NCBI GenBank assembly: GCA_015680685.1
Contig: MNCI01023362.1
Span: 613,203-677,202, forward strand
Direction: 5' to 3'
DNA from: Gnetum montanum
Taxonomy: Eukaryota; Streptophyta; Gnetopsida; Gnetales; Gnetaceae
DNA length: 64,000 bases
A program made the position numbers and the translations under genes. How positions within the stretch are numbered: position 1 is the stretch's first letter; the number at the start of each line of letters is the position of its first letter. Below are positions 22,751 through 34,231 of this stretch, one piece after another. The notes under the pieces were generated by a model. The model was not told where the DNA came from, ran no database searches, and was given only the letters and a program-made list of their open reading frames with translations.

Positions 22751-24060
22751 CTAGTGCTACAAAAGATAACTAAGGGTAGGCACAACATAAAGTGAACAAC
22801 TCACCAAAGGACTATGTGACAAAAGGGCAATGATGAAACAAATAGTGACAATGAGCAACATGCACTAGGGCAACAAGGTTTTGGTAGGGGTGATGTGACA
22901 AAGGGCAACAATGGAATGGGCGATGATGAGGAGAAGCATGTTGCCATGTGGAAGGCTAGCTTCCTCTTGGATAGTCATTGAACTAGTAGTAGGAACCAAT
23001 CATAGTCCTAGCCTCGTAGGGCTTCATAAAAATTTTCTTTTAAATGAAGTTTTGGGGTTGGGATTGAACCCATAACCTCCTACTCAAATTTTTTAAAAAT
23101 ATTTATTTTATCTTTTAATAATAATTTAATATCATTTTTATGCACACATAACAAGAAAATTAAAATAGTGATACATTTCAAATCATAAGTCCAATTGAGA
23201 CAAAATTTATACCATTGGAATCATTTCGATGAGTACTTGAACATAGTCTTAGGGTTCCAAAAAAATTGGAATTTTAGGAATTAGAGAATTAAAATAACCT
23301 ATCATGTTTAACTAACATTACTAGGCTAACATATGGGTAACTTGAGATTTTCTAAATTACTTGGATTTGGTTGTAAATGATGTACCAACTCTAGGAATAT
23401 AATATTTATACCTTATAATTTAACAAGTATGATGATTATACCTTAATCAAGCACTAAGGAGAAGATTATGATAACATCATTCACTAAATATTGGTTTCCC
23501 TATAGGTCTCATGCTGATAACTCTTATTTGTTAACTTGAAATGAGATGGTCTTAGATTAAATCTCTTGAATTTGCTAATATATAGTTTTTATATGAGATG
23601 AATAATGCCAAGTCACAAGGGTTAAGCACTTAGAATAATAAGTTTCAACAAAACAAGATTGATTCAGGTCATGGTTACTAACTTTTTGGGAAAAATTTAA
23701 TGATGATCTTAATAAATTAATATTTATAATATTAAGATGGATAAGAGTTACCTAGACTAGTATATCCTTGTCTTACCAACATCTCCTGTTATTGATGAAT
23801 CTTGATAAGGTGTAATTAGATCTTCATCGACCAATGATATACATGAAAGAATTTTATTGATTGGTGGGATCTATGGCTTTTGTAGATGCCTAATCCATTG
23901 TTCATGAAATCAATGAAAACATATCTTCTAGCTTATACCTCATACATAAGGTACATCTGGTGATGATCAATGACTTTATCTATGTTGTGGCTTCATAGTT
24001 CATGATCATGTTCACATTGTAGTTGGTCCATGGTTTTGAATGGCCTTTGGATCATGGTTT

Positions 24061-24072
24061 GCTCTAATACCA
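24061..24072 (-). promoter_or_regulatory. Primer-binding site, initiator tRNA-Met type (LD3)
   Basis: The minus strand reads TGGTATTAGAGC, one change from TGGTATCAGAGC, two bases from the LTR. It fixes the orientation of LD3 as minus. Confidence 0.8.
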
Positions 24073-24074
24073 AT

Positions 24075-24643
24075 TGTGACATCCTATTCATGAATGGCAT
24101 GGAAAACGTCAAATATATGTTATATTAGACATTATGCATAATAGGATAATATACCAAACATCAAACATATGCAACATTTGACATTATGTGTAAAGTTACT
24201 AACATTATGTAGAAAGAGAAAGAAAAGAATGCTTTATTGATATGGAATGGTGTATCTGGCTCATACTCTAAGAGTGTTCCTTGGGTTTTCTTCCTTCAAC
24301 ATCTATCCCTTAGAGGCAATCTAGCACTACCACCATGGTTAGGCCTACAACAAACTAGAAGTGATGGCTAATCCTCTTCCTATTCCGCTTCACCCAACTC
24401 CTATGACTCACCTTTATTGGCTCTACCACTTCATGCTAGCATGACCTCTAAGCCTAGGTATAAATGACTTAGGTTAAACCCCCAAAGGTTACCTCAAGAG
24501 ACATGTCCATTATTACAATGCACCCTTTCAAGTCTTAATTACAACACACCATTTCTAGTCTTCTTATGATAAAAATAACACTTGTTATGAAGAGGCACCA
24601 TCTTTGTTATGCAACAACACCATTTGGGAATGGGGATGTTACA
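24075..24643 (-). mobile_element. 5' LTR of LD3
   Basis: It is bounded by TGTGACATCC and GGATGTTACA, short inverted repeats starting TG and ending CA. The right 310 bases match 19000-19310. It sits in the gag of Gy2: sequence on its right resumes in gag. Confidence 0.85.
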
Positions 24644-24651
24644 AATAATCT

Positions 24652-25100
24652 ATTAGGGATTGAAATTTAATGAAGTACAAGTTAAGAAGAAAATTTGAAC
24701 AATCTCAACAGAGGTAAGAGATGATCATAAAGTTGAAACTTCTTAGACAAGATGAAAAACATGTCAAGGAGTTTTACATTAAAATTTGGAAACTATTCCA
24801 TCAAGCTAAGGTAAACTAAAAAGAGTATAAATCAGCTTCAATATTTCTTCAAGGTCTCAAAATAACTTATCAACAAGAGTGTTCATTCTTTGAGTCATAA
24901 ACTCTTAATGAGGCTTATGATTTGATACTTAAGGCAAAGAAGAAACCTATTGGATTTGGAAACAAAAGTAAACAAGCTTTGAAGAGGAAGAACAATGGAT
25001 CCAAATCAAAGAAGGAATCCAAATCCAAATTTGAAGGCAAGGATGATAGCCATGATTAGAAGCCAAATAAGGATGGTGAAAAGGGCAAAGCTAATAAGGA
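24652..25100 (+). pseudogene. gag of Gy2, 5' part lost
   Basis: It begins abruptly after LD3 within the capsid region: KLRRKFEQSQQR, then KLLRQDEKHVKEFYIKIWKLFHQ-type wording near 24750, QGLKITYQQECSFFES and TLNEAYDLILKAKKK near 24910, and a Lys/Ser-rich tail near 24980. The same order occurs in Gy1 gag near 16250-16490 (for example YES.TLDEAFTLF), so Gy1 and Gy2 are related families. The N-terminal half is absent. Several in-frame stops are present. Confidence 0.75.
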
Positions 25101-26140
25101 ATAAGGTAAGTGAGGTAAGGCAACAACTCATCTAAGATTTAGTGCAGAATGAGGGACACAAGTAATGGGAATGTCCACTTCACAATGTAACCAAGGGCAA
25201 GGATTTTTAAACCATGAAAGTGAAGGAGACATCTATCCAAGCTATTTAGAGAGGTAATCCTAATGCTCCCAAAATAGAGAAGGTTTCTAAATTGAATTCT
25301 AGTGCATTCATGGAAAATGTAAATAGAGGAGATCATCCTACTAGAAAATTGTTATTTTGGATTGGGGATAAATTTTTTCTTAGTAGGAAATAGATTTATT
25401 TTTTGATTAATGGAAGAGGCCAAGAAAATGTTATTTCATCTAGGAAAGTTGCTAGATTAGGTTTAGTGATAAATCGTTATCCTAGATCCTCCAAGCTACA
25501 TTAGTTGTCAAGATATTTCTCTTAAGAGGTGACAGAGTAATGTATTTTAAAATTTAAAATTAGGTGTTTTTAAAATGTTATGAAATGTCATATGGTACTA
25601 ATCAATTATGATGATCTAATTCTTGGAAAGCCATGGAATTTTAACAATGGTATCTAATTTGATAAAGTAAGAATTATATGGAGTGTGGCTATATTTGACA
25701 AAATCCATGAGTTGATTCCTATGATAGCTAAACAATGAGGTAGAAAAGCTCATTTAATGCTTTCTTAATTCTTCTAGGAGAGAGAAAATACATTAAGAAG
25801 GATGATGAAACTAGGTTTGGCTTCTTTTTTTTGTATCAAATATTGCTTCTAACCATGATGTTATGCAGGTAGAACTTCCAATAGGTATGCTAGACTTGAA
25901 GAAGCAAATTTTCAAGGTTTTTAAAGGGGAATTAGATGGATTTCCACTAATGAGGAATGTAAAACATCAAATTGACTTCATTTTTGATGTTGTTATTCCA
26001 AATGAGATAGTATACTTGATGACACTAAATCAGTAGGTAGAACTGCAAAGGCAAATAAAGGAATTACTTACAAATGTCTTAGTGATGGAATTCCTTTTAC
26101 CTTGTGTAGTCCCAATAGTGCTTATGCTAAAGAGGAATAG
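25101..26140 (+). pseudogene. pol of Gy2: protease and first part of reverse transcriptase, 3' part absent
   Basis: Protease-like: INGRGQENVISSRKVARLGL near 25410, NYDDLILGKPWNFNNG near 25610, as in Gy1. After a linker, the reverse transcriptase starts with VELQRQIKELLTN near 26040 and VVPIVLMLKRNSD near 26110 (for VPxLFVxKKDG). The reading ends there, at the first base of the Gy2 3' LTR. About 2.5 kb of expected polymerase, RNase H and integrase are missing. The abrupt join suggests an internal deletion in the RNA or DNA intermediate. The element could not have moved without help. Confidence 0.75.
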
Positions 26141-27031
26141 TGATACCTAGTATAAGAACACCTCTTTAAATTACATTTTTCATCTTTACAAGTGGTCATT
26201 ATAGGTTTTGAATGAAAGGAAGACATCTTGAAGGTTCAAAATATGTCTTGACCAAATGCTACATTTTGACAAGAGATATTTGGATAAGTGGTGAATATGC
26301 CTAGGTAGAAGTGGAGATGTCTCCTACTTTCAAGAGACATCTCTAGAAAGACCTCTCACCCACACTTGAGATGTATCTAATGAGACATCTCTACTCAAGA
26401 GGAGACATCTCATAGCCATTGGAGACATCTTCTAGATTAAAGAGATGTCTTTCCTAAATGCTAAAATTTGTAGAAATATATCTCTCTCATTCCATATAAA
26501 TGAAAAAGATTCCAAGTTTGAAAAACCCTAAAAAATATATGAGAAATATGGAAAATATTAGCAATCTCTAAGTTGAACATGGAAAAAGGTTTCCAATGGT
26601 TCTCATCTTGATTTTAATAAATATTGTTGCTTATTTCATCTTTTAAAACATGATGGAGAGTGGCATGATGGCACAGGTATGAGATTACATGATTGTGTAT
26701 GCATCTCTATTGTCAATTGGATGTGTTGATATCTATGTCTCTTGTGTGTTTTAATATCATTCTTATGTTTGTGGGAGAGATGTCATTCAAATATGCCTTG
26801 CACTAATAATAATCATTGTGTGATTGTAGAGCCTCATACTCTGCACTATCATTGAGTATGTGAGTGATTTGTAAAGTTTTTGGATTGTGGAACCACTATT
26901 TTGTAATCTTCTTTCCATTAATTAAAGATAACTAGTTTCTCTTATTTTATAGCAAATTAAAATATCTTCATAATATCTAGATTTAATATATGTGCTTGAA
27001 GGGTTAAACCAAATGAAGTGACCCTCCTCCA
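26141..27031 (+). mobile_element. 3' LTR of Gy2
   Basis: It begins TGATACCTAGTATAAGAACA and ends ..GTGACCCTCCTCCA. Followed by TAGTA, near-copy of CAGTA before the 5' LTR. It aligns with 18079-18999; the block 26220-26480 repeats the AGACATCT motif cluster. Confidence 0.85.
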
Positions 27032-27036
27032 TAGTA
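27032..27036 (+). repeat. Target-site duplication of Gy2, right copy
   Basis: TAGTA after the 3' LTR, pairing with CAGTA at 18074-18078. Confidence 0.8.
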
Positions 27037-28684
27037 AATATGAAGAAATGTCAATTTTAAAGAGGACAATTGTATACTTATGTCATGTTATCTCCAAAAA
27101 CTAAGTGAAGATGCAGCCTAGTAAGATCAAGATAATTAAAGAATATCCTTTACCAAATAATGTTAAAGAGGTAAGACATTTCCTTGAAATAGATGGTTTT
27201 TATAGGAAATTTATTAGATATTTTAATTCTATTACATGACCTATACTTTCTTGCTTGAAAAAGAATACAATTTGTTTTTTGAGATAATGACCAACAAAAC
27301 TAATTTCAAATATTAAAGAAAACATTTATATTGCTCTTGAGCTTTCCATCCCAAAATTTATCAAGCTTTTTGAAGTAAAGGAGGATGCAAGTCAACTTAT
27401 GGTTAATGGTGTTTTGTCATAAGAGGATAAGCTCATATTTCTTTTAGAAAAGCTAAATGAATCTTAGTAAAAGTATAGTATTTATAAGAGGGAATTATAT
27501 ATTATACTTTATGCCATAAAATATTAGAGACATTATTTACTACAAAATGAATTTTTACTTTTGACTAATCAAAAGGTTTTACAATTCTTGAACTCATAAT
27601 AGAAGTTAAGCATCAAGCATATGAAATGAGTAGAACATCTCCAAGAATTTCTATTTCTATTGAAACATAAAAGTTAAAAAAGCAATGTTATGGTAGCTAC
27701 TCTTTCTATAATTCACATGATCAGTCATTTGTGTGCTCAAGTAGAGGGACTCAAGGCCTTCATTTCTTTATGTCCAAATGATTCAAATTTTTATGAGATT
27801 TAGAAGGATGTCATTGCTCCATTTCTTAGTAAAGTAGATAAGTGAAGGGATTATCATCTATAGCATGGAAATCTCTTCAAGAATGGTAGGGTATATGTAT
27901 CTACTTGTAATTTTAGGTCAAATATTTTATGTGAAAAGCATACTTGTAATATGGTTGACCATATAGAAAAGACCAAACCATATGAGATTGGTTTCAAAAG
28001 CTACTTTTGACCAGGTACATCTAATAATGTAAATAAAGTTATTATGGAGTATATTATTTTCAATAAATTTAATAAAGAAAAAGGTATTTCTAGTAACTAT
28101 TTGTCCTTTTCCATTCTTAATGCTCCATGGAAAAGTATTTCTATGGATTTTTTTGTGGGATTTCTAAGAGTCAATATAGAAATGATTCTATTTTTATTAT
28201 TGTGGATAGATTCTCTAAACTAATCAATTTTATTCCATGTAAAAGAAGTAATGATGCATCTTATATTACTCAATTGTTCTTTTAGAATGTTGTTAAATTA
28301 TGTGTTATTCCTTTGAACATTGTGAGTGATAGAGATGTAATATTCACAAGTTATTTTTAAAGATCATGTTGGAAGTTTTTAGATATCAAATTATCTTTTT
28401 CTAGTATTTATCATCCACAAAGTGATGGTAATACTAAAACTATGAATAAATCATTGTTGAAAATTGTAAGGTATCTATGTGAGGATAGTCCTAATAGATA
28501 TATAACTTTTTTGACTAATGATAAGTTTAGCTGCAAAAACTCTTATTATTCTAGCACTTGAAATAGTTTATTCATAGTGAATTATGATTTCTCTCCTAGA
28601 ATAGCTAATGAGTTGAGAAAATTTAATATTTTTTCTCATCTTAGTTTAGATTATGTGAAGAGTATGCAAACTTTATTTAAATAA
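27037..28684 (+). pseudogene. pol of Gy1, second part: end of reverse transcriptase, RNase H and integrase
   Basis: The reading resumes from 18078. Polymerase thumb: LCHVISKN near 27080, MQPSKIKIIKEYPLPNNVKE near 27115, FLEIDGFYRKFIRYF near 27190. RNase H: IPKFIKLFEVKEDASQ near 27350, YKRELYIILYAIKY near 27490, ending VLQFLNS and VEHLQEFLFLLKHKS near 27640. Integrase: SISMDFFVGFLR near 28140 (first Asp kept), IVSDRDVIFTSYF near 28330 (second Asp kept), and YHPQSDGNTKTMNKSL near 28415, where the usual catalytic Glu is Lys. Stops occur throughout. The catalytic triad is broken, so integration activity is lost. Confidence 0.88.
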
Positions 28685-29160
28685 GTGAAGAAAAAGCTTG
28701 AAAGTAAGATAAAAGATACTATTACTAGCAAAAAAATTGATAAAAGAAAACTTCAATGTGAAGTTGGTACCTTTATTTGGCTATATTTGAGTAAGAAAAT
28801 GCTGAGAAATATGAACTACTTCAAGCTCAAATCCAAGAATATTGGTCCATTCAAAATTAGCATCAAAGTAAATGATAATTCATATGAACTTGATCTTGCT
28901 AATAATTTATCATCTTCTTGTGTTTTTAATGTTTCATATATAGCTTCATTCCATGGGAAGGTACTTCCAAAAAATTTGGAGAATAGCAAGGAATTTTTTA
29001 CAAATGCAATTGAAGCTTCAACTTCAAACATGTTTAAAAGGCCAATTATAATGCAAGCAAGATAGGTTGTGAAAACAAGAGGAAGAAATAAACATGAGTA
29101 CCTAAGTCATTGGAGCAATGAAAATCCTAAGAATGCAAGATGAATTTATTATAGTGATTT
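28685..29160 (+). pseudogene. Integrase C-terminus and chromodomain-like tail of Gy1
   Basis: A 126-codon open stretch (28685-29065) gives the integrase C-terminal fold: VGTFIWLYLSKKMLRNM (for GDLVWVxLxKxR), KLKSKNIGPFKI, NSYELDL and VFNVSYIASFHG. After a stop, VVKTRGRNKHEYLSHW and NENPKNAR with a stop replacing the final Trp correspond to the chromodomain core (vYLVKWkG..ed.tW) of plant chromoviruses. This places Gy1 in the chromovirus branch. Chromodomains of this kind guide integration into heterochromatin. The tail is short and diverged, so the chromodomain call is moderate. Confidence 0.7.
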
Positions 29161-29164
29161 GAAT

Positions 29165-29525
29165 ATGTGGGAGCTTAATGATATTTCAAATGTACTATAT
29201 ATCCCAAAATGTTTTCATCATCTATATGCTTTAAGATCTCTTTGGTGTATTTTGTATTCTCTATATATCTAGAATTGTAGGAATTATTTTTTTATGTTTG
29301 GATATATTTTTGAAATTTTTTGAATATTTTTTTATGTCAATCATGCAATTGCAAGTCCACTACATATCACAATCAACCATAGTTTACCACTACGAGCAAC
29401 TACAAATCGCAATCTATTGTAGTTTATATTTGAGATGAAATTTCTAATTTCCATGTTTGGGATATGAGTTATGAACTAGTATGAATCATAGAAAATCATT
29501 GTCCATAATACCCAATGCATCAAAA
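29165..29525 (+). mobile_element. 3' LTR fragment of Gy1
   Basis: 29230-29520 aligns with the first 300 bases of the 5' LTR: 'ctctttg.t.ta.ttt..att.tctat.tatat', 'tttgaatttttttt', 'atcacaatc.accatagttta' and 'gatgaaatt'. The remaining 500 bases expected are absent; the sequence changes to C-rich DNA near 29525. Confidence 0.6.
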
Positions 29526-30399
29526 TTAATCCTAGCTTAGGTAAGGACTAAACAGTAACATAAAATATGAAAATCGAATCATCATAACATATGAATAAAT
29601 CACATAACACAACCAAAGATCATAAATCACTGCATAAAAATCTCCAAAAGGGAATAACCTAATAAGCATAATACATACAACTAGTACATATATAACATCA
29701 TCCTACAATAGTGCCATACATATAACCATATCCAATACAAATACATAAAAATCCATATTATAAACCATCACATCATATCAATCTATACATATACATCATA
29801 TAAATGTTATACAAAAGAAGCATGGCTCATATTATTCTAGACTAACACCATCTACAAATACATCCTTCTCATAAATAAAAAAAATATAACAAAAACCACA
29901 CAAATATATAACCAAGACCTCTATGACTTTCCTTAGACATACTAACCTCTTGAGCTCCTAACTTCACTACATGCATAAAAAATATTAATATATTTCTAAG
30001 TGGGATTCTTTATACATATCCTATAAATTTATAGTATGATGCTATGTTGGAGATGATGTGTGGAAAAATTTAAGCAAATTATATAAATATCAATACAACC
30101 CACAAAACAAGCATCTAGACATGTTAATTACTAGTCATACATCTAGCACATAGCATATTATTGACTCATGCATTTCTAGGATAGCATATTATTTGAGCAT
30201 AACACATAATGCATAATATACTTTCCTAGCAACTAGTTTTCCAAAAACAATACATCATCCATGCTAGCTAATACTTCTCCACTCTATCGTGAGTACTCAT
30301 AATACAAATAGTATTTATAGATCTTTATTGATTTCATCAATACGTATCAGTATCGATGTAAGTTTTTTTTTGCCTAATATATAATCCCATTTCACAAAT
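29526..30399. other. C-over-G skewed AT-rich DNA, left part
   Basis: No gene. The plus strand is rich in A and C and poor in G (29701-29760 has 14 C and 2 G by hand count). The same composition resumes right of the solo LTR. Confidence 0.6.
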
Positions 30400-31253
30400 T
30401 GATGAATCGTGATTCATTAGGACGTGATATTGGACCCCCAATATTGGATCCACGATATCGGGTATGCGATATTGCAGCCCAAATAATGATATCGAATACA
30501 CGATATCGTGACTCCTGTGTGAACCTATAAATACACATGTAGATGCACAAGAGGAATCAGTCTTTAAATTTTAGAACTCAATTTAGTAGAGTCTTTTTTT
30601 CATTCTTTTCCTCTCAACCTTTTCTCCCAGTGCATGTCCATAGTGTGATGATTATAATTGTATGGCATCCTTTGTTCAAGTGTGACGTACTTGGACATGC
30701 ACATGACTAGAAATAAATATTGAGATTAGCTCATCATTGCAGCATTCACTTAGATTAATTACTTAATTGTTATTGTTATTAAACACAAAATTAGTATGAC
30801 TTAATCATGAGCATCTACATGTAACTGCTTGGTATCCTAGTAGCATACTCGGGCCATGCACTTGGTAATCCCAATGGTAGTCATGCACGAGACCTATGAT
30901 GTGTATGGATGTTTAAGGAACAGATGCTCATCACACTTAGGCTAGCTTAGATTCTCTCTCCCTATCTCCTCTTAGTATAGCTCTCTCTCTCTCCCTTTTC
31001 CCTCCTAGCTTAGCTATGATTATTTTCCATCGCCTCCAGGACTAGCATTAGCTTAGGACCACATCATACACCTCACTTTGGACTGAACCATATGTGAAAA
31101 ATAAAATACTAGTCCAGATGGGAAGATAGTGAATTATGATCAATGAGTAACTATTTAGATACCACAACTAGCCCATCTGCAGAGTTCAGATGGATCATGC
31201 GTGAAACGCTTGTATTTGTATGGTTGAGTGTAGGGGTACCTCGCCACTCATCA
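30400..31253 (+). mobile_element. Solo LTR, Athila family (gypsy)
   Basis: It starts TGATGAATCGTG and ends ..GTACCTCGCCACTCATCA, the end shared with the LTRs of Ath2 (inverted, 33434 and 39638) and Ath3 (57915). Flanks caaat (30395-30399) and caaac (31254-31258) agree at four of five bases. A TATA-like CCTATAAATAC lies near 30515, preceded by clustered ATATCG/GATATC palindromes. No primer-binding site follows, so it is a solo LTR. Confidence 0.8.
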
Positions 31254-33242
31254 CAAACCCTATAGTGGATTGATCCATGCATGTTCATATGATCCTAGAT
31301 CTCATACCAATCATAAGTCCAACCTATGATCTTCCACTCTAAGTATGACTAATACATCCATCATGGGTCATCCCAAATTCTCTAGGGTTCCTCATCACCA
31401 ACTAGTCCACATCCTTATATCAACTCTACATGTCATGTACACATTGCAATAACATTACAAGAATAACAACGATGAACATAAATAATTAGTATTATATGCA
31501 ACATCTTAGGTCCAAAACACCTCATCCTCAACATAGCATATATTCTAATGCATTCACAAATAATCCATACTTTACATATGCATATATATCACATACATAG
31601 TGAACATAACATAATCAACTAGGGGCCCTAGAAATCAAAGCTATAGGCACCATCACAAGCTATAAGATATTGTATTCTAATCACAACACATAGATCTTTG
31701 TCACATTCAAGTCTAAGAGAACATGCATTATTCTTACATTATAGCTACAACATGCATCATGACTTGTGATTCACTCACAATGATTCATTACAAAGAACCA
31801 CAACCTAACATTTCTTGTACCACCCTCATACTTCATCTCAAAACTATATTTTTACTCATTGAAACCTCATCATGACTCACACCTAACTCATGATCTATAC
31901 AAAACACCCAATCATAATCCCACTATTGTGGCCCTATGAACAACAATAGTTCATTCTTAGTAATAGGAAAGAAAATAAAACTCTATTGTAACCTAACTAA
32001 TACTATATGCAACTCACATCCTAGGCCATGTTCATGTTGCAACTCATGTCTTCCTTTAAAACCTTTACATGACCTAACTATCACCTATCTATAAATTATG
32101 CTTATGATAAAAACTTAATTATAAGTGATGTAACAAAAATACCAGGTCTATAATAAGACATTTAATTAATGTACAAACTCTACATCACATCACCCAAAAC
32201 CTAGAAACTAGCAATGAAATCTCTACTATTCCTAGAATCATTAATCAAATCACTAATATTAATCATCCAAATCACATTCCTCAAAACAATTACACATAAA
32301 AATCATACATACATAAATGGAATTTCTAGTGAATCAAATACTCAAGAATCATCACATGGAATCTAATTGTCCCATCATAAGACCCATGAAAATGCACAAT
32401 GATCTCAAAACATACAACAAAAAATAAATAAAGAATCCCACCTAAGATCTAGTAAATCTTTTAAAATCAAAAATCAAAAAACCAAGGTACCAAAATGCTC
32501 CTCATAAGACCCAAGATCCTCTCAAACTTAACCTTAACCTTAATCTCCCTAAGCATAGCCTATCCAACACCAACTCACCAACATCACAAGAATCATTAAA
32601 GTTAATTAACATTCAACAAAGAATGAAAAAGAAAAATAAAGTAAAAAAACCAAGATACACAAGATCAAGAAAACAAAAGGTGGAAGATGTGTTATTTTTT
32701 TATTATATAAATCTATTTTTACAAAGTTCCCCATGAATTTTCCTATTTTCAACTAAAATTAAAAAAACTATATTTCATAACATAGTCAAGGAACATCCAA
32801 ACTACATACCAACCAAACCTAATTATCATCATAAAACATCCATCACATACCCATGAGACTATATGAATATCATAACTTATGTTAACTTTCCATACCATAC
32901 AAACATAGACAACATGTTGAGCATCATGATCCCATAACATGACCAATTAAGCAACACAAATATCATACTCATAATGCATAATCCTAGCACATGGTTAAGA
33001 GTCATACCTTCTTGATGTTCTATCTTTTCTCACAACCCTCATAACTTAATAGCCACAAACATCCTATGATACATCTAGGAAGATCACTGTCAATAATTAT
33101 AAAATCATAATCATAAATACATATTATCATTAGATCTAAAAATATATGTCATTAAAATAATGCATCTACCTAGACGATCCCATAACCCCCAACAAACTCA
33201 ATAAATACATTGTCAATATAACACAATATATTGGGGTCTTAC
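31254..33242. other. C-over-G skewed AT-rich DNA, right part
   Basis: No gene recognised. 32041-32100 has 15 C against 3 G. Strand asymmetry is continuous to about 33200. Confidence 0.6.
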
Positions 33243-33433
33243 GATGAGGAATTACATAGTTTAAGGTTATTAGCCACAGCTAAACCTAATCTATTAAGAA
33301 ACTATGGATAAATTTCTATGATACTAGTGTAATAAGGTAGAGGTTGTAGTGTGGTCATAGTCTAATAGATGTAAGGGCCTGCAAGCTACAGTCACTTCTA
33401 ATCTATAGAATCTTAATTTTTTCAAAAAGGCAT
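33243..33433 (+). mobile_element. Gy1-family LTR, left piece (split by Ath2)
   Basis: The last 100 bases ('acagtcacttctaatct.tagaatcttaat.tttt.aaaaaggcat') align with 14930-14990 of the Gy1 5' LTR, and the reading resumes at 40424. The left limit is set at the GATGAGGA wording that resembles the LTR start and is uncertain. Confidence 0.55.
33429..33433 (+). repeat. Target-site duplication of Ath2, left copy
   Basis: GGCAT here and GGCAT at 40419-40423 flank Ath2 exactly. Confidence 0.85.
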
Positions 33434-34231
33434 TGATGAGTGGCGAGGTACCCCTACACTCAACCATATGAATATGAGTGTTACACGAGCGATCCGGTTG
33501 AACTCCAAGGACTAAGTACTTACGTGCCTTATGGAACACTTAAGGTTAATCAATCATTGTCTTCCTAGACTTACTTGTATTTTCATGATTGTATGGTTAA
33601 GTAAGTCTGAGATATATGATTTTTATAACTTTTATCTTTTTATCACCTATGCTAAGAGAGGAAAGGTTGAAGAGACTAAGTAACTAACTTTCACTAACTA
33701 AGCTTTAATCGTCCTATCATCAGTATCTATTCCCACTTGCTGTACACACCCTGAACTAGTGCAATGCTACTGGGATTACCAAATGTTATTCGTTACTAGG
33801 TTACCAAGCATAGCACATGTTCTTGAAGCGGTCGTACTGAATGCACTTAACTAGGAGTTGAGAATTGAGAGAGATTAATTATCTAAGAAAGCGTTTAAGC
33901 ATTTAACATTAATTAAATCCTAATTAGCTTATTCCATGCACTGCAAGGTTTATCAAAAAGTTTGTCTTTATTTCTGTACACAAATGTGTGCTCAAGTACA
34001 ATTTTCTCAAATAAAGATCCATTCACTTTGAGACTCCTACTACGGGCACATGGAAATTATTCTATCTCTGGAATGGTAAAACTACTAGAGTTTAGCTAAG
34101 GGTCTAGATCTAGATGATCTTACAAGGGAAAGCTACCTCTTATTTATAGACAAGGCGATGGCCTACAATATCGTGTATGCGATATCGCAGGGGTCGACGC
34201 AATATTGCATACACGATATCACGTTCCATCA
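33434..34231 (-). mobile_element. 3' LTR of Athila element Ath2
   Basis: It begins TGATGAGTGGCGAGGTACCC and ends ..CACGTTCCATCA on the plus strand. Nearly identical to 39638-40418. A minus-strand TATA-like box (CTATAAATAAGAGG) lies at about 34138-34150, preceded by palindromic ATATCG motifs. Immediately inside, the minus strand reads TCATGGGGGTA, a plausible polypurine tract. Confidence 0.9.

Larger units (their letters stand above)
19311..24060 (-). mobile_element. Interior of LD3, a retroelement derivative without gag or pol
   Basis: About 4.75 kb lies between a polypurine-like tract and a primer-binding site, both minus-oriented. I found no gag, zinc knuckle, protease, reverse transcriptase, RNase H or integrase on the minus strand. 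It instead holds a decayed CCR4-type domain (19765-20990), an 18-base C run (21065-21082), and a 45-bp minisatellite (22250-22750). The rest (21083-22249 and 22751-24060) shows no recognisable gene. This matches what is called a large retrotransposon derivative (LARD), mobilised in trans by another element; whether that was a copia or gypsy element cannot be told. Confidence 0.65.

Noticed and set aside
22343-22795. A 150-residue repeat protein
   Set aside because: The open frame follows from a 45-bp minisatellite; no promoter context or homology.
23020-23100. tRNA gene or SINE suggested by a B-box-like word (minus strand GGGTTCAATCCC near 23060)
   Set aside because: No A box at the right distance and no foldable cloverleaf.
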